Positions 20,475 through 27,396 of a DNA stretch of 64,000 bases are shown here, one piece after another. This DNA is from Terriglobia bacterium. GTDB lineage: Bacteria > Acidobacteriota > Terriglobia > Terriglobales > Acidobacteriaceae. The number at the start of each line of letters is the position of its first letter. Within the stretch, counting starts at the first letter, position 1. Both the position numbers and the translations under genes were made by a program. The notes under the pieces were generated by a model. That model did no database searches and was not told where the DNA came from. It saw only the letters and a program-made list of their open reading frames with translations. Where the stretch lies: NCBI GenBank assembly GCA_020073665.1, contig JAIQEU010000016.1, positions 155,323-219,322 on the forward strand, given 5' to 3'.

Positions 20475-21393
20475 TACTGCCTCCCCTTTTTCGAAGGATG
20501 TTCCGAATCGTTTGCGTCTTGAACTCGCAGCCGTACCGCGTACGCGTCCCTTCCGCGTTGAGTGTCTTGGCAATCGCGTAGCTGCTCACGCCGTCGGCAC
20601 TCATCTGCCGAATCCGAGTGACTACCGCCCGCTCTGCGTCGAACTCGTGTGACGGGTGTTCACCATAGGGCCAGCGTCCATCTACGCGACGTTGACCTCT
20701 CCACTGCCTTTTACCAGCCGCTAGGCGGGACACAGTAGCGTCCCTGTCCATCTCGGCTAGCATCCCGTTGACTCCACCCATCACACTCCCGCCTAAGTCT
20801 GTGCCAGTCGCATCCATCACGGTGACGCCATTGTCCCTGCACATCCCGATGAACGACCAGAACGCAGGCTGTGTCCTTCCGATGCGCTTGGCGTCGTAGC
20901 AGAGCACAGTCTTCACGCCATCCGCTAGCAGGGCCGCGATGAGCAGCTTCCCCTGTGGCCGTGCGTGCATCGGCAGTTTCCCCGTCACTCCATCGTCCGC
21001 GTACTCGGCGACGATCTCAAGTGACGAACGTGCGGCAAACGACTTGCAGGAATCCCGCTGGACTGGTAGACCAGCTTTGTCCCGCCCGTCATCACCGCTG
21101 GTTCTCAGGTACAAGTAAGCCTTCATTGTTTCCCCTTTCCAGTTCTGTGATGTACTCCCGCGCCAGTCTGTCTCGCTCATCCTTCGCGGTTGTCTTGGTT
21201 GCCAGTTGCACCCGTACGCCTGCAACGGCTGCACGGGTGCTGGCTCAGGCAGTCCCAAGTCGGCATGAGTGAAACTCACTTCTGTCCAGTGTCCTTCGCC
21301 AGTGCGGGTGTACTTGTACCGTCCACTCACCATGCGCCGTTGCAGAGTTTTCGGTGAGATGCCGATGAGGGCACATGCTTCGCGTTTATTCAT
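20461..21393 (-). CDS. Serine recombinase with N-terminal HTH domain
   Basis: 310 aa. Residues 1-50 are a helix-turn-helix domain ('MNKREACALIGISPKTLQRRM'). From residue 90 a resolvase/invertase catalytic domain begins with 'AYLYLRTSGDD' (YxRxS with the nucleophilic Ser) and contains the conserved Arg stretch 'YDAKRIGR'. A recombinase-type C-terminus ends 'YAIAKTLNAEGTRTRYG...IRNILRKRG', a second DNA-binding part. An internal ATG at 21126 has a GGGGAAA site upstream, so a short form lacking the HTH may also be made. This is a second recombinase in an element that already has a tyrosine integrase. Confidence 0.85.
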   Translation of the reverse strand: MNKREACALIGISPKTLQRRMVSGRYKYTRTGEGHWTEVSFTHADLGLPEPAPVQPLQAYGCNWQPRQPRRMSETDWRGSTSQNWKGETMKAYLYLRTSGDDGRDKAGLPVQRDSCKSFAARSSLEIVAEYADDGVTGKLPMHARPQGKLLIAALLADGVKTVLCYDAKRIGRTQPAFWSFIGMCRDNGVTVMDATGTDLGGSVMGGVNGMLAEMDRDATVSRLAAGKRQWRGQRRVDGRWPYGEHPSHEFDAERAVVTRIRQMSADGVSSYAIAKTLNAEGTRTRYGCEFKTQTIRNILRKRGGSNGHN

Positions 21394-21839
21394 TCTGTGT
21401 GCTCCGTAAAATTAAGATCAACGGACAGGGCCAGCCCAAGGAGACTAAGAGGGCCAGCCCTGCCGTGTTTCCGAAGTGGGAGGCTCAAGCCCATCGGAAA
21501 AATCTCGCTGACTCTGTGCGAGCATGGATAGTGCAGCGCAGAGCCAGCGTCCTGCCAAGGAGAAGAGGCAGGGAACTTGTTTACGCTCCGCGTGTTCCTG
21601 TCTCACCAGCCCTCGCCCCGCTGACGCCTGACTTCATGAGGCCGATACCGACGCCTGTGCGGTCGGACACTCCAACCGAGGTCACTTGGTGGAAGCGTCT
21701 GCTATTCCAAGAACGAAAGCGGCACGGACAGGTAGAGGGCATTCTCACGCGGCACGTTGAGAGCCTTCAACAAAGCAACGACGATCTGCGAATGCTGATC
21801 GTAAAGATGACAGCCGACCGTCTGACGGAGAAGAAATGA
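21375..21839 (+). CDS. Small basic protein of the element, unknown function
   Basis: Up to 154 aa. The start is uncertain: 21375 overlaps the divergent recombinase start, and GTG at 21399 is an alternative. The N-terminal half is very basic (RRASVLPRRRGRELVY) and the C-terminal part is helical ('VEGILTRHVESLQQSNDDLRMLIVKM'). The stop overlaps the next start as ATGA (21836-21839), supporting expression as an operon. No family is recognised. Confidence 0.5.
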   Translation: MLRVYSFCVLRKIKINGQGQPKETKRASPAVFPKWEAQAHRKNLADSVRAWIVQRRASVLPRRRGRELVYAPRVPVSPALAPLTPDFMRPIPTPVRSDTPTEVTWWKRLLFQERKRHGQVEGILTRHVESLQQSNDDLRMLIVKMTADRLTEKK

Positions 21840-22354
21840 TGGCACAAGAATTAGACCCCAAGCTGTACAACGGCGTCCTTGACGCATTCCACGCCCACGG
21901 CATCAAACCTCTAGACGCAACCATCGGGACCGTGGTCGAGACACTGGCAACGAAGTACGGCGTCACCGCCTCGATCAGTGACCTAGGCCATCTGGAACTG
22001 ACGCAGAACGGCTCACCCGCCGTGCTGAGCACTGTCTTGGAGGCTTACCGCAAGAAGCACGGTGAGCAGTTCGTCGCAGACCCACGCAGAGATGACGTGG
22101 TATCGCGTCAGGACTTGGAGCGCGGCACTCCACAGGAGATCGTGCAGGCGAAGGCGAAGTTCATCGGTATGCACTCCGTGGAGGCTTTCGAGAACCTGCC
22201 CAAGACACGGGATGAGGCACAGCGCAAGGCTGCTGTCCCAAGCATGGACATGACCAAGGACGAGTATCTGAGCCTGAGTCTCAAAGACCGCAGCCGTCTG
22301 GTCGGCAAGATTGGCCCTGAAGCAATCGGAAAGATCATGCAGCGCAGAGGCTAG
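21836..22354 (+). CDS. Unknown protein of the element, phage-like
   Basis: 172 aa, ATGA-coupled to the gene before it. A helical N-terminus, a mid-region rich in charged residues and a C-terminal 'YLSLSLKDRSRLVGKIGPEAIGKIMQRRG' resemble short proteins of prophage-type elements, but I cannot name a family. It is convergent with the next minus-strand gene, overlapping it by 4 bp at the stop codons (22351-22354). Confidence 0.6.
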   Translation: MMAQELDPKLYNGVLDAFHAHGIKPLDATIGTVVETLATKYGVTASISDLGHLELTQNGSPAVLSTVLEAYRKKHGEQFVADPRRDDVVSRQDLERGTPQEIVQAKAKFIGMHSVEAFENLPKTRDEAQRKAAVPSMDMTKDEYLSLSLKDRSRLVGKIGPEAIGKIMQRRG

Positions 22355-22692
22355 GCTGCTTTCTCGACCGAGAAGTGCTCATGGTACTGCTCGCTAGTGA
22401 TCCGGGGAACATCCACGGTCACCCCGGCCAACAGCACTTCTCCCCTTCTGCATTCCAGATCGCCCTCCAGCCGGACGCGGAACAGCCTCGGTGCTACCTC
22501 GATGATGGTGCCGACGCTGCTGTGCTGCAAGTAGTCGTCGAACCACGAGACCTTAACCCGGTCCCCTTCAGATATTTCGCTATCCAACTTGAGCCTGCTA
22601 TTGAATGTGGAGTCAGCTACGTTTGCTCCACATTGTTCGCAGTGCCCAAAAGCATCGTCTGTCAGGTGTACGCAAGTATCATCCACTGGCAT
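22351..22692 (-). CDS. Small protein with SH3-like segment, unknown function
   Basis: About 113 aa from ATG 22692 (GGGAGGA lies very close, so TTG at 22713 is an alternative start). Near residues 15-30 'HLTDDAFGHCEQCGANV' holds CxxC. The middle 'EGDRVKVSWFDDYLQHSSVGTIIEVAPRLFRVRLEGD' has the look of a small beta-barrel (KOW/SH3-like) fold. No family could be assigned. Confidence 0.5.
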   Translation of the reverse strand: MPVDDTCVHLTDDAFGHCEQCGANVADSTFNSRLKLDSEISEGDRVKVSWFDDYLQHSSVGTIIEVAPRLFRVRLEGDLECRRGEVLLAGVTVDVPRITSEQYHEHFSVEKAA

Positions 22693-22752
22693 TCCTCCCT
22701 TTGATTGTAACAAACCGAGTTTTATCGAAATTCAACGAATCAGGAGATTCAA

Positions 22753-23073
22753 ATGAGCACACAGCAACCGAATGACCTACAGAGCCAGAGCAACGCACCT
22801 GTAGTCGAAGCAAAGAACACCAACAACATGACCGTACCAGCACCAGCCGACGTGCAGAACTTCCAAGCACACAAGGTAGACAGGCAAGACGAGTCCGCAG
22901 ACTTCTCGACTGAGCAGTTCAAGAACGCACCCGGCCCACGTGGCGTCAGTCGGGTGCTTCTCTTGCTCAATGTGTCTCCCCTTGGGTGCGAGTCTCTCAC
23001 GCTCGAATTGTCGTGCGCACACTATACGCACCACTCTCACCGATGCGTACACCGTACGCACACCGAAATTTAG
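22753..23073 (+). CDS. Small polar protein of the element, unknown function
   Basis: 106 aa, with an AGGAG site upstream. The first ~65 residues are polar and look coding (MSTQQPNDLQSQSNAPVVEAKN). The last ~35 residues are His/Cys/Thr-rich and encoded by repeats of the ACGCACACC type, so the real gene may be shorter or frameshifted there. No family recognised. Confidence 0.4.
   Translation: MSTQQPNDLQSQSNAPVVEAKNTNNMTVPAPADVQNFQAHKVDRQDESADFSTEQFKNAPGPRGVSRVLLLLNVSPLGCESLTLELSCAHYTHHSHRCVHRTHTEI
23013..23064. repeat. ACGCAC repeats with inverted repeat GCGTAC-ACC-GTACGC
   Basis: Related words GTGCGCACAC (23013-23022), TACGCACC (23025-23032) and GTACGCACACC (23054-23064) occur within 52 bp. 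GCGTAC (23045-23050) and GTACGC (23054-23059) form a perfect inverted repeat with a 3-nt spacer. It lies just before the 23083 gene and could be an operator. No regulator is proven. Confidence 0.5.
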
Positions 23074-23082
23074 AAAGACACC

Positions 23083-23337
23083 ATGAACTCTTACTCAAAA
23101 CCAATATCCGTACGACAGGGTGACCTTGCAACCCTCGAACTGATGTGGGCTGCGTCGTTCCCTAGCTTCCCCTGCCCGGAAGAAAAATACTTGCGAGGAT
23201 GGCTCAACACTCAGCACGTCTCCATCGTCTGCTCTGCCATCGAACATGCTTCACAGTCCCACGAACGTTTTCAGAATGGCGCACACGCTGGACGTGTGGT
23301 CTCTATCCTCCTCAGAAATGTGAGATTCGCAGAATGA
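23083..23337 (+). CDS. Small protein of the element, unknown function
   Basis: 84 aa ('MNSYSKPISVRQGDLATLELMWAASFPSFPCPEEKYLRGWLN...'). The pattern is that of a small compact helical protein. The stop overlaps the next start as ATGA at 23334-23337, so the pair is coupled. No family recognised. Confidence 0.55.
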   Translation: MNSYSKPISVRQGDLATLELMWAASFPSFPCPEEKYLRGWLNTQHVSIVCSAIEHASQSHERFQNGAHAGRVVSILLRNVRFAE

Positions 23338-23714
23338 GCGCACCGAACAAAGAAAAACGTTTAATCAAAGAGATGGAAAAGTCCTACGCTGCAAACCGTG
23401 CGCTGCTCGTGGAGTCCATGAACGAATGTTCCAAGGGCACCAGTTCGTACAGGCAGCACGTCGCAGACCTTGACCGCCTAGACCGGGCACACCGTGATGA
23501 GATGGCAGCGCGCGGAGTCGTACCTGAGAACTTGGGACAGGTCGCACAGCAGCACTTCGTGTACATCAGCCACGTGTCTACCGTCCCGGCCAACCGCGAA
23601 GAGCTTGCCAAGATACTCGGGAAGCAGATGGCGAAGGCGTGTGAGAACCTGCACTTGGCTGAAGAGGATGAGGCAGCCCGTCAGGAACTGGAAGCAGACT
23701 TCCCCGCGAAGTAA
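23334..23714 (+). CDS. Small charged helical protein, unknown function
   Basis: 126 aa starting at ATG 23334, which overlaps the preceding stop. The protein is almost entirely alpha-helical and charged ('NKEKRLIKEMEKSYAANRALLVESMNE' and 'REELAKILGKQMAKACENLHLAEEDEAARQELEADFP'). No family recognised. It ends one base before the stop of the convergent coiled-coil gene. Confidence 0.55.
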   Translation: MSAPNKEKRLIKEMEKSYAANRALLVESMNECSKGTSSYRQHVADLDRLDRAHRDEMAARGVVPENLGQVAQQHFVYISHVSTVPANREELAKILGKQMAKACENLHLAEEDEAARQELEADFPAK

Positions 23715-24161
23715 CTAGCGGCCTGAGGGAAAGTCCGACCTGAGAATGGGGGACGAGTACGCATCGGCACCCGCACTCACTTTTACGGATTCTCCGCAAA
23801 CGAGACATGCACGATATTCGGCTGTGCCGCTCCAAAACGGCTCTCCCATTTGCGCCTCGATATTCTTGGCGAAGCACTTCATACAGAGAGGCTGGTCGGG
23901 CCGTGACTTGTGGTATTTGAACGGCATACGAAATTCGTACTCGTCACTCTTGAAGCGTAGCTTATCTCGAAGATAGCGGTTCTGGTCTTCGAGTTCCGAG
24001 GCCGAATGCTTGAGTTCACGCACTTGGCTCAGTATCTCGTCAACCTTCTGCTGCGCATCGCGGTCCTTCAGAGTTTTCAGAAGCTCGAAGAGCTTTGTCG
24101 AGACCTCACCCGCAGTCTTTGCGATGGTCCATACAGTTGTAGCGGCTGTAACAGGTTCCAT
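23715..24161 (-). CDS. Coiled-coil protein with zinc ribbon, unknown function
   Basis: 148 aa. An N-terminal amphipathic helix (TAGEVSTKLFELLKTLKD) leads into a coiled coil near 40-70 ('ILSQVRELKHSASELEDQNRYLRDKLRFK'). A C-terminal zinc ribbon is formed by CMKCF near residue 93 and CLVCG near 120. The arrangement of coiled coil plus ribbon is seen in small proteins on islands and prophages; the role is unknown. Confidence 0.6.
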   Translation of the reverse strand: MEPVTAATTVWTIAKTAGEVSTKLFELLKTLKDRDAQQKVDEILSQVRELKHSASELEDQNRYLRDKLRFKSDEYEFRMPFKYHKSRPDQPLCMKCFAKNIEAQMGEPFWSGTAEYRACLVCGESVKVSAGADAYSSPILRSDFPSGR

Positions 24162-24193
24162 GAGTGTGATTGTACTCCAAGAACCTTGATCTT

Positions 24194-24394
24194 ATGACCT
24201 CACACCCATCTCTAGCTGACCAGATCGAAAAGACTGGTCATGCTTTGACAGCCGACGAACTTGCCGACGTGCTGTCAGTTTCTCGCATCACGATTTTCAA
24301 GCAGGCAAAGGCAGGGCGCATCCCATCGTTCCGAGTGGGGACCTGTGTCCGGTTTTGTCCTCACACAGTGGCGCAGTGGCTCAGGACGCAGTAG
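24194..24394 (+). CDS. Excisionase-family HTH protein
   Basis: 66 aa from ATG 24194 (a TTG at 24170 is possible). 'ALTADELADVLSVSRITIFKQAKAGRIPSFRVGTCVRF' followed by 'VAQWL' is the winged-helix pattern of the Xis/AlpA (HTH_17) family. Within the element it is the natural candidate for the recombination-directionality factor of the nearby integrase, or for a transcription regulator. Confidence 0.8.
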   Translation: MTSHPSLADQIEKTGHALTADELADVLSVSRITIFKQAKAGRIPSFRVGTCVRFCPHTVAQWLRTQ

Positions 24395-24401
24395 ATGCCC
24401 T

Positions 24402-24596
24402 TTAGGGTGTGTCTATGATGACTTCGGCGAGCTTCATCTTCTCCAGCAGACGCATTAGATCATCTGTCTGTTGGTGGGGAATGGCCTTGTCAAAGATCAG
24501 GGTGACAAATGAGCGACCACCACAAGCAATATGAACGCCTCTAGTCACTCCGTCGTCTACGCACTTCACGTCCGCTACCTCTAGTTTTTTCAACAT
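24402..24596 (-). CDS. Small protein of the element, unknown function
   Basis: 64 aa, ATG start at 24596, weak ribosome site. 'KKLEVADVKCVDDGVTRGVHIACGGRSFVTLIFDKAI' then a short helix suggests a small alpha/beta fold. Support is only an open frame with a plausible composition. Confidence 0.4.
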   Translation of the reverse strand: MLKKLEVADVKCVDDGVTRGVHIACGGRSFVTLIFDKAIPHQQTDDLMRLLEKMKLAEVIIDTP

Positions 24597-24691
24597 GCGA
24601 GAAATTCTAGCACCAGCAGGTGCAGACTGGGGGCTGCGAACAATGTAAGTCCTCCTTCGGGCGTATACTCTTCTGTTTGAGGGAGGAACAA

Positions 24692-24871
24692 ATGAACGAA
24701 CTGCCTATCTTAGCTGCTATCCTCACCGTCGCTGCCCAACAACGTCCCGAGCGACAACAAACACAGAGAACGCAGACGCACAACCTACATACGCAGATCA
24801 TGACGGACTACAAGGAGTTCCTGAGCCATCTGACCACACACCATCCCGAGCTAATTAAGAAGACAGCGTAA
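24692..24871 (+). CDS. Very small protein of the element, unknown function
   Basis: 59 aa with a strong GAGGGAGGAAC site 4-8 nt before ATG 24692. The sequence is a short hydrophobic helix, then a Gln/Thr-rich linker and an amphipathic helix ('DYKEFLSHLTTHHPELIKK'). No family recognised. It is convergent with the integrase gene. Confidence 0.5.
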   Translation: MNELPILAAILTVAAQQRPERQQTQRTQTHNLHTQIMTDYKEFLSHLTTHHPELIKKTA

Positions 24872-24888
24872 AGGCGAATTTCTTCGCG

Positions 24889-26034
24889 CTACGCGAAAAT
24901 CTCATTCACCTTTTCGCGTACCTGCTGGCTGCGTGAGGGTTTGAGATAGCGCATCGTTGACTCCATGTCGCTGTGACCAAGCCACTGCTGTACTGTGCGC
25001 AGATCGACGCCAGCCCACAGTGACCACGTTGCGAACGTTGCACGGAACTTGTGAAGCCAGAAACCATCCTTGTCCAGCTTCGCACGTTCGGCAACGGCCT
25101 TCAGGCAGTCGAGGAAGTCTAGCTTAGGCTTGCATCCCGCAGTAGGGAACACAAGACCGCACGTCTTGTCAGACTTCGCCTTCAGTGCCTTCAGGCTCTT
25201 CACGAGTTTCGCAGGGATGGGAATCTCACGTTCCTTGTACGCCTTTGGAGTCCATCCACGGTCGGGCTTGTGGCTGACTCTCACCGTGCCGTGCGCGAAG
25301 TTCACATCCGACCAGTACGTGTACATCACTTCCTGTTCACGCATCCCGGTCATCAGGAAGAACTCGAACCAGAGCCGTTCCTGTGCATCGCAGGCTTTGA
25401 AGAGCTTTTTCAGTTCTTCCTTTTCGTAGACCTCTGGCTCTTCCTCCACGAATCGCGGCCAGTCGTTTTTGTTGACCAGTCCCCGAATGCCTTGCGCCTT
25501 CAGGAAGGTCATCAGGTTCTCAAACTTGTTATAGACGCTGCGTGGTGCCTGCTCTTTGTCGTCCCGCAGGAAGGCAGAGAACTTCAGCAGGTCTTTGCGG
25601 TCAACGTCTGCAAGATTGATCTTGTGGCAGGACTCCACGAAGTACGACAGAGCCGTGCTGTACGCTGCGAACGTCTTGGGCTTTTTGCTGAGCTTGGTTT
25701 CCTCAAGGTACTCGGCAACCGATACCGCCAGCGACGTGTGACCGTTCTGGTCCTCTGGCACCACGGAGACACCGTTGTTCACTGCATTGAGTTCGGCCTC
25801 TTTGCGCAGCCGTCTCGCACTGGCGTCCGCTGCATCCTTGCCTACTGACAGCCGTACACGCTTGCCGCCTTCGCGCCACTCAAGGTAGTACGCGCCTTCG
25901 GGATGCCGTTCTGGATTACCGTCGATGAGAACCACGTCTGGCTTGACGCGGCCATTTGCAGACAGCACCACAGGGCAGTAGCGCGGCCCCTTGCTGGTTT
26001 GAACTCTCTTTGTGACGTTGACTTCGCGGTTCAT
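24889..26034 (-). CDS. Tyrosine-type site-specific integrase
   Basis: 381 aa phage-type integrase. An N-terminal arm-binding/DUF-like part is followed by a SAM-like core-binding domain (about 100-195). The catalytic domain has the first Arg in 'MTGMREQEVMYTYWSDV', then 'HKFRATFATW' (HxxR), 'WLGHSDMESTMRYL' with His and the Tyr nucleophile. It lies 70 bp inside the tRNA-side att site with its start facing the tRNA, the usual arrangement for tRNA-targeting elements. It should catalyse integration into tRNA-Ser(CGA). Confidence 0.96.
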   Translation of the reverse strand: MNREVNVTKRVQTSKGPRYCPVVLSANGRVKPDVVLIDGNPERHPEGAYYLEWREGGKRVRLSVGKDAADASARRLRKEAELNAVNNGVSVVPEDQNGHTSLAVSVAEYLEETKLSKKPKTFAAYSTALSYFVESCHKINLADVDRKDLLKFSAFLRDDKEQAPRSVYNKFENLMTFLKAQGIRGLVNKNDWPRFVEEEPEVYEKEELKKLFKACDAQERLWFEFFLMTGMREQEVMYTYWSDVNFAHGTVRVSHKPDRGWTPKAYKEREIPIPAKLVKSLKALKAKSDKTCGLVFPTAGCKPKLDFLDCLKAVAERAKLDKDGFWLHKFRATFATWSLWAGVDLRTVQQWLGHSDMESTMRYLKPSRSQQVREKVNEIFA

Positions 26035-26052
26035 CGGTGACCCTTTCTGATT

Positions 26053-26074
26053 CTGGTATCAGTGTAGGTATCAC
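26053..26074. promoter_or_regulatory. Candidate integrase arm site, right
   Basis: CTGGTATCAGTGT (26053-26065) and GGTATCAC (26067-26074) repeat the two words found at 19154-19173 near the left att. They lie between the integrase start and the tRNA 3' end, within 30-50 bp of the att core, which fits arm-type sites or the integrase promoter/operator. Confidence 0.5.
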
Positions 26075-26104
26075 CGGGACGTAAGTGCTAGATTACAAAG
26101 GTAA

Positions 26105-26124
26105 TGGCGGAGAGGGAGGGATTC
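26105..26124. repeat. att direct repeat, right (inside tRNA-Ser 3' end)
   Basis: The same 20 bp as 18994-19013. This copy completes a functional tRNA gene, so integration regenerated the tRNA at this end. Confidence 0.9.
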
Positions 26125-26194
26125 GAACCCCCGATACCCGTTAAGGTATGTCCGCTTTCGAGGCGGATCGTTTCAACCACTCACGCACCTCTCC
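26105..26194 (-). tRNA. tRNA-Ser(CGA)
   Basis: On the minus strand the acceptor stem GGAGAGG pairs with CCTCTCC, followed by discriminator G and encoded CCA. The anticodon arm is TCCGC-CTCGAAA-GCGGA, giving anticodon CGA. A long variable arm (ATACC..GGGTAT) marks a class II tRNA. The T-arm is GGGGGTTCGAATCCCTC. The length is 90 nt with CCA. Its 3' end is the attachment site of the integrative element. Confidence 0.95.
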
Positions 26195-26296
26195 GCAGCA
26201 GAACAGTAGTTAGGAGCGAGTAGTCAGTAGGCAGCTAAGCCCCGCTTCCTTATCCTTCGACTTCGCGCAGGGTCGGGATGATGGTTGCGGCTGGAT

Positions 26297-26752
26297 CTAT
26301 TGTTTGTCCCGACGACTTCTAAAAAACGCCTGCAACATTTCGGCGCACCTTCCGGCCAAAACTCCTGCTCGCACTTCCATTTGGTGGTTCAGCCGGGGGT
26401 GGTTCAACACCTCCATTACCGAATGGACGGCGCCTGCCTTGGGGTCGTCGGCGCCATAAACCAAGCGTTTCAGCCTGGCATGCACCATCGCGCCCGCGCA
26501 CATGGCGCACGGCTCAATTGTAGCAAACAGCGCGCAGCCTCCCAGGCGATGGTTACCAACCGTGGCACCGGCCTGGCGGAGGGCGACGATCTCGGCGTGG
26601 GCGGTGGGATCGGAATCGGCGAGATTGCGGTTCCAGCCGCGGCCGACGATCTTCCCGTCACAGACGACCACGGCGCCGACGGGCACTTCACCCGCGTCAA
26701 GGGCCCGCTGAGCGGCGCGGAGCGCTTCTTCCATGAAGAGTTCGTCGGTCAA
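26297..26752 (-). CDS. tadA: Nucleoside/tRNA adenosine deaminase, TadA-like
   Basis: About 151 aa. The start is uncertain: TTG 26752 keeps the family-typical N-terminus 'TDELFMEEALRAAQRALDAGEVPVGAVVV', ATG 26734 is the alternative, and the frame stays open further up. Zinc-site motifs HAEIVAL (His and proton-shuttle Glu) and PCAMCAGAM are intact. TadA deaminates A34 of tRNA-Arg(ACG) to inosine. Other nucleoside deaminases share the motif, but the full pattern ('VVYGADDPKAGA'-like segment, C-terminal helix ending LQAFFRSRR) fits TadA. Confidence 0.88.
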   Translation of the reverse strand: MTDELFMEEALRAAQRALDAGEVPVGAVVVCDGKIVGRGWNRNLADSDPTAHAEIVALRQAGATVGNHRLGGCALFATIEPCAMCAGAMVHARLKRLVYGADDPKAGAVHSVMEVLNHPRLNHQMEVRAGVLAGRCAEMLQAFFRSRRDKQ

Positions 26753-26864
26753 AGCAGTTGTCAGTGTCCAGTTGCCAGTTGGTTTCTGATTGTAACGGGC
26801 TGAGGTTTCCGCGGCTAGTTGCCAAGTGCGTCTTTTACAGCCTTGATGATATGCTTTACAGGTT

Positions 26865-27326
26865 ATGGGAATGCCGAGCCTGTTGCGCAAAGTCTTTCTA
26901 GTAGACCTGATCCAGGGTCTAAAGGTCACGTTCCTCTACCAGGATCCCAAAGAAATTTATACCGAGCAGTACCCGCTGCAGCGTCCGCAGGTGGCGGAGC
27001 GGTATCGCGGCGCGCCGCGGCTGAATGTCAATCCCGACACTAATGAGACCATGTGCATTGCCTGCGACCTGTGCGCGCTGGCCTGCCCCGAGCACCTGAT
27101 CGTAGTCTCCAGCGAACGCAACGAAAAGACTCGCCGCAAGGAACTCACCAACTTTACTTACGACCTGAGCCGCTGCATGTTTTGCGGATTGTGCGAGGAC
27201 GCCTGTCCCACCGACGCGCTGGAGTTGACCCAGGATTTCGAACTGGCCAACTACAACCGCGAGGGCATGATTTGGAACCGCGAAACCCTGGAGAAGGGGC
27301 CGCAGCCGACGCAGTACAGAAAGTAA
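26865..27326 (+). CDS. nuoI: NADH-quinone oxidoreductase subunit I, standing alone
   Basis: 153 aa ferredoxin-type subunit of complex I. Two [4Fe-4S] clusters are set by 'CIACDLCALACP' (about residues 64-75) and 'CMFCGLCEDACP' (about 103-114). The N-terminal 'GLKVTFLYQDPKEIYTEQYP' resembles the family. No other nuo gene is adjacent on either side, so it is an orphan copy or a rearranged operon. It is divergent from the deaminase gene. Confidence 0.88.
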   Translation: MGMPSLLRKVFLVDLIQGLKVTFLYQDPKEIYTEQYPLQRPQVAERYRGAPRLNVNPDTNETMCIACDLCALACPEHLIVVSSERNEKTRRKELTNFTYDLSRCMFCGLCEDACPTDALELTQDFELANYNREGMIWNRETLEKGPQPTQYRK

Positions 27327-27396
27327 ACTCCACCTTTCGGTTCTGATCAGAGCCGGTGTCAAGGTCAGCTTCTGCCCGCAATTCGTCCCAGCCCGT

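Larger units (their letters stand above)
18994..26124. mobile_element. tRNA-Ser integrative element (~7.1 kb)
   Basis: The segment is bounded by a 20-bp direct repeat, one copy being the 3' end of tRNA-Ser(CGA). A tyrosine integrase gene lies immediately inside the tRNA-side boundary. Contents: DUF4145 protein, small partner gene, HTH/serine recombinase, three or more small unknown genes, coiled-coil zinc-ribbon protein, excisionase-like HTH, and the integrase. There are no capsid, terminase, relaxase or replication genes. It could be a satellite, an integrative mobilizable element or a degraded prophage. By eye its base composition and protein families differ from the flanking housekeeping genes. 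Confidence 0.85.

Noticed and set aside
18994..26124. Complete prophage
   Set aside because: No portal, capsid, tail, terminase or lysis genes are recognisable; only integration and small regulatory genes are present.
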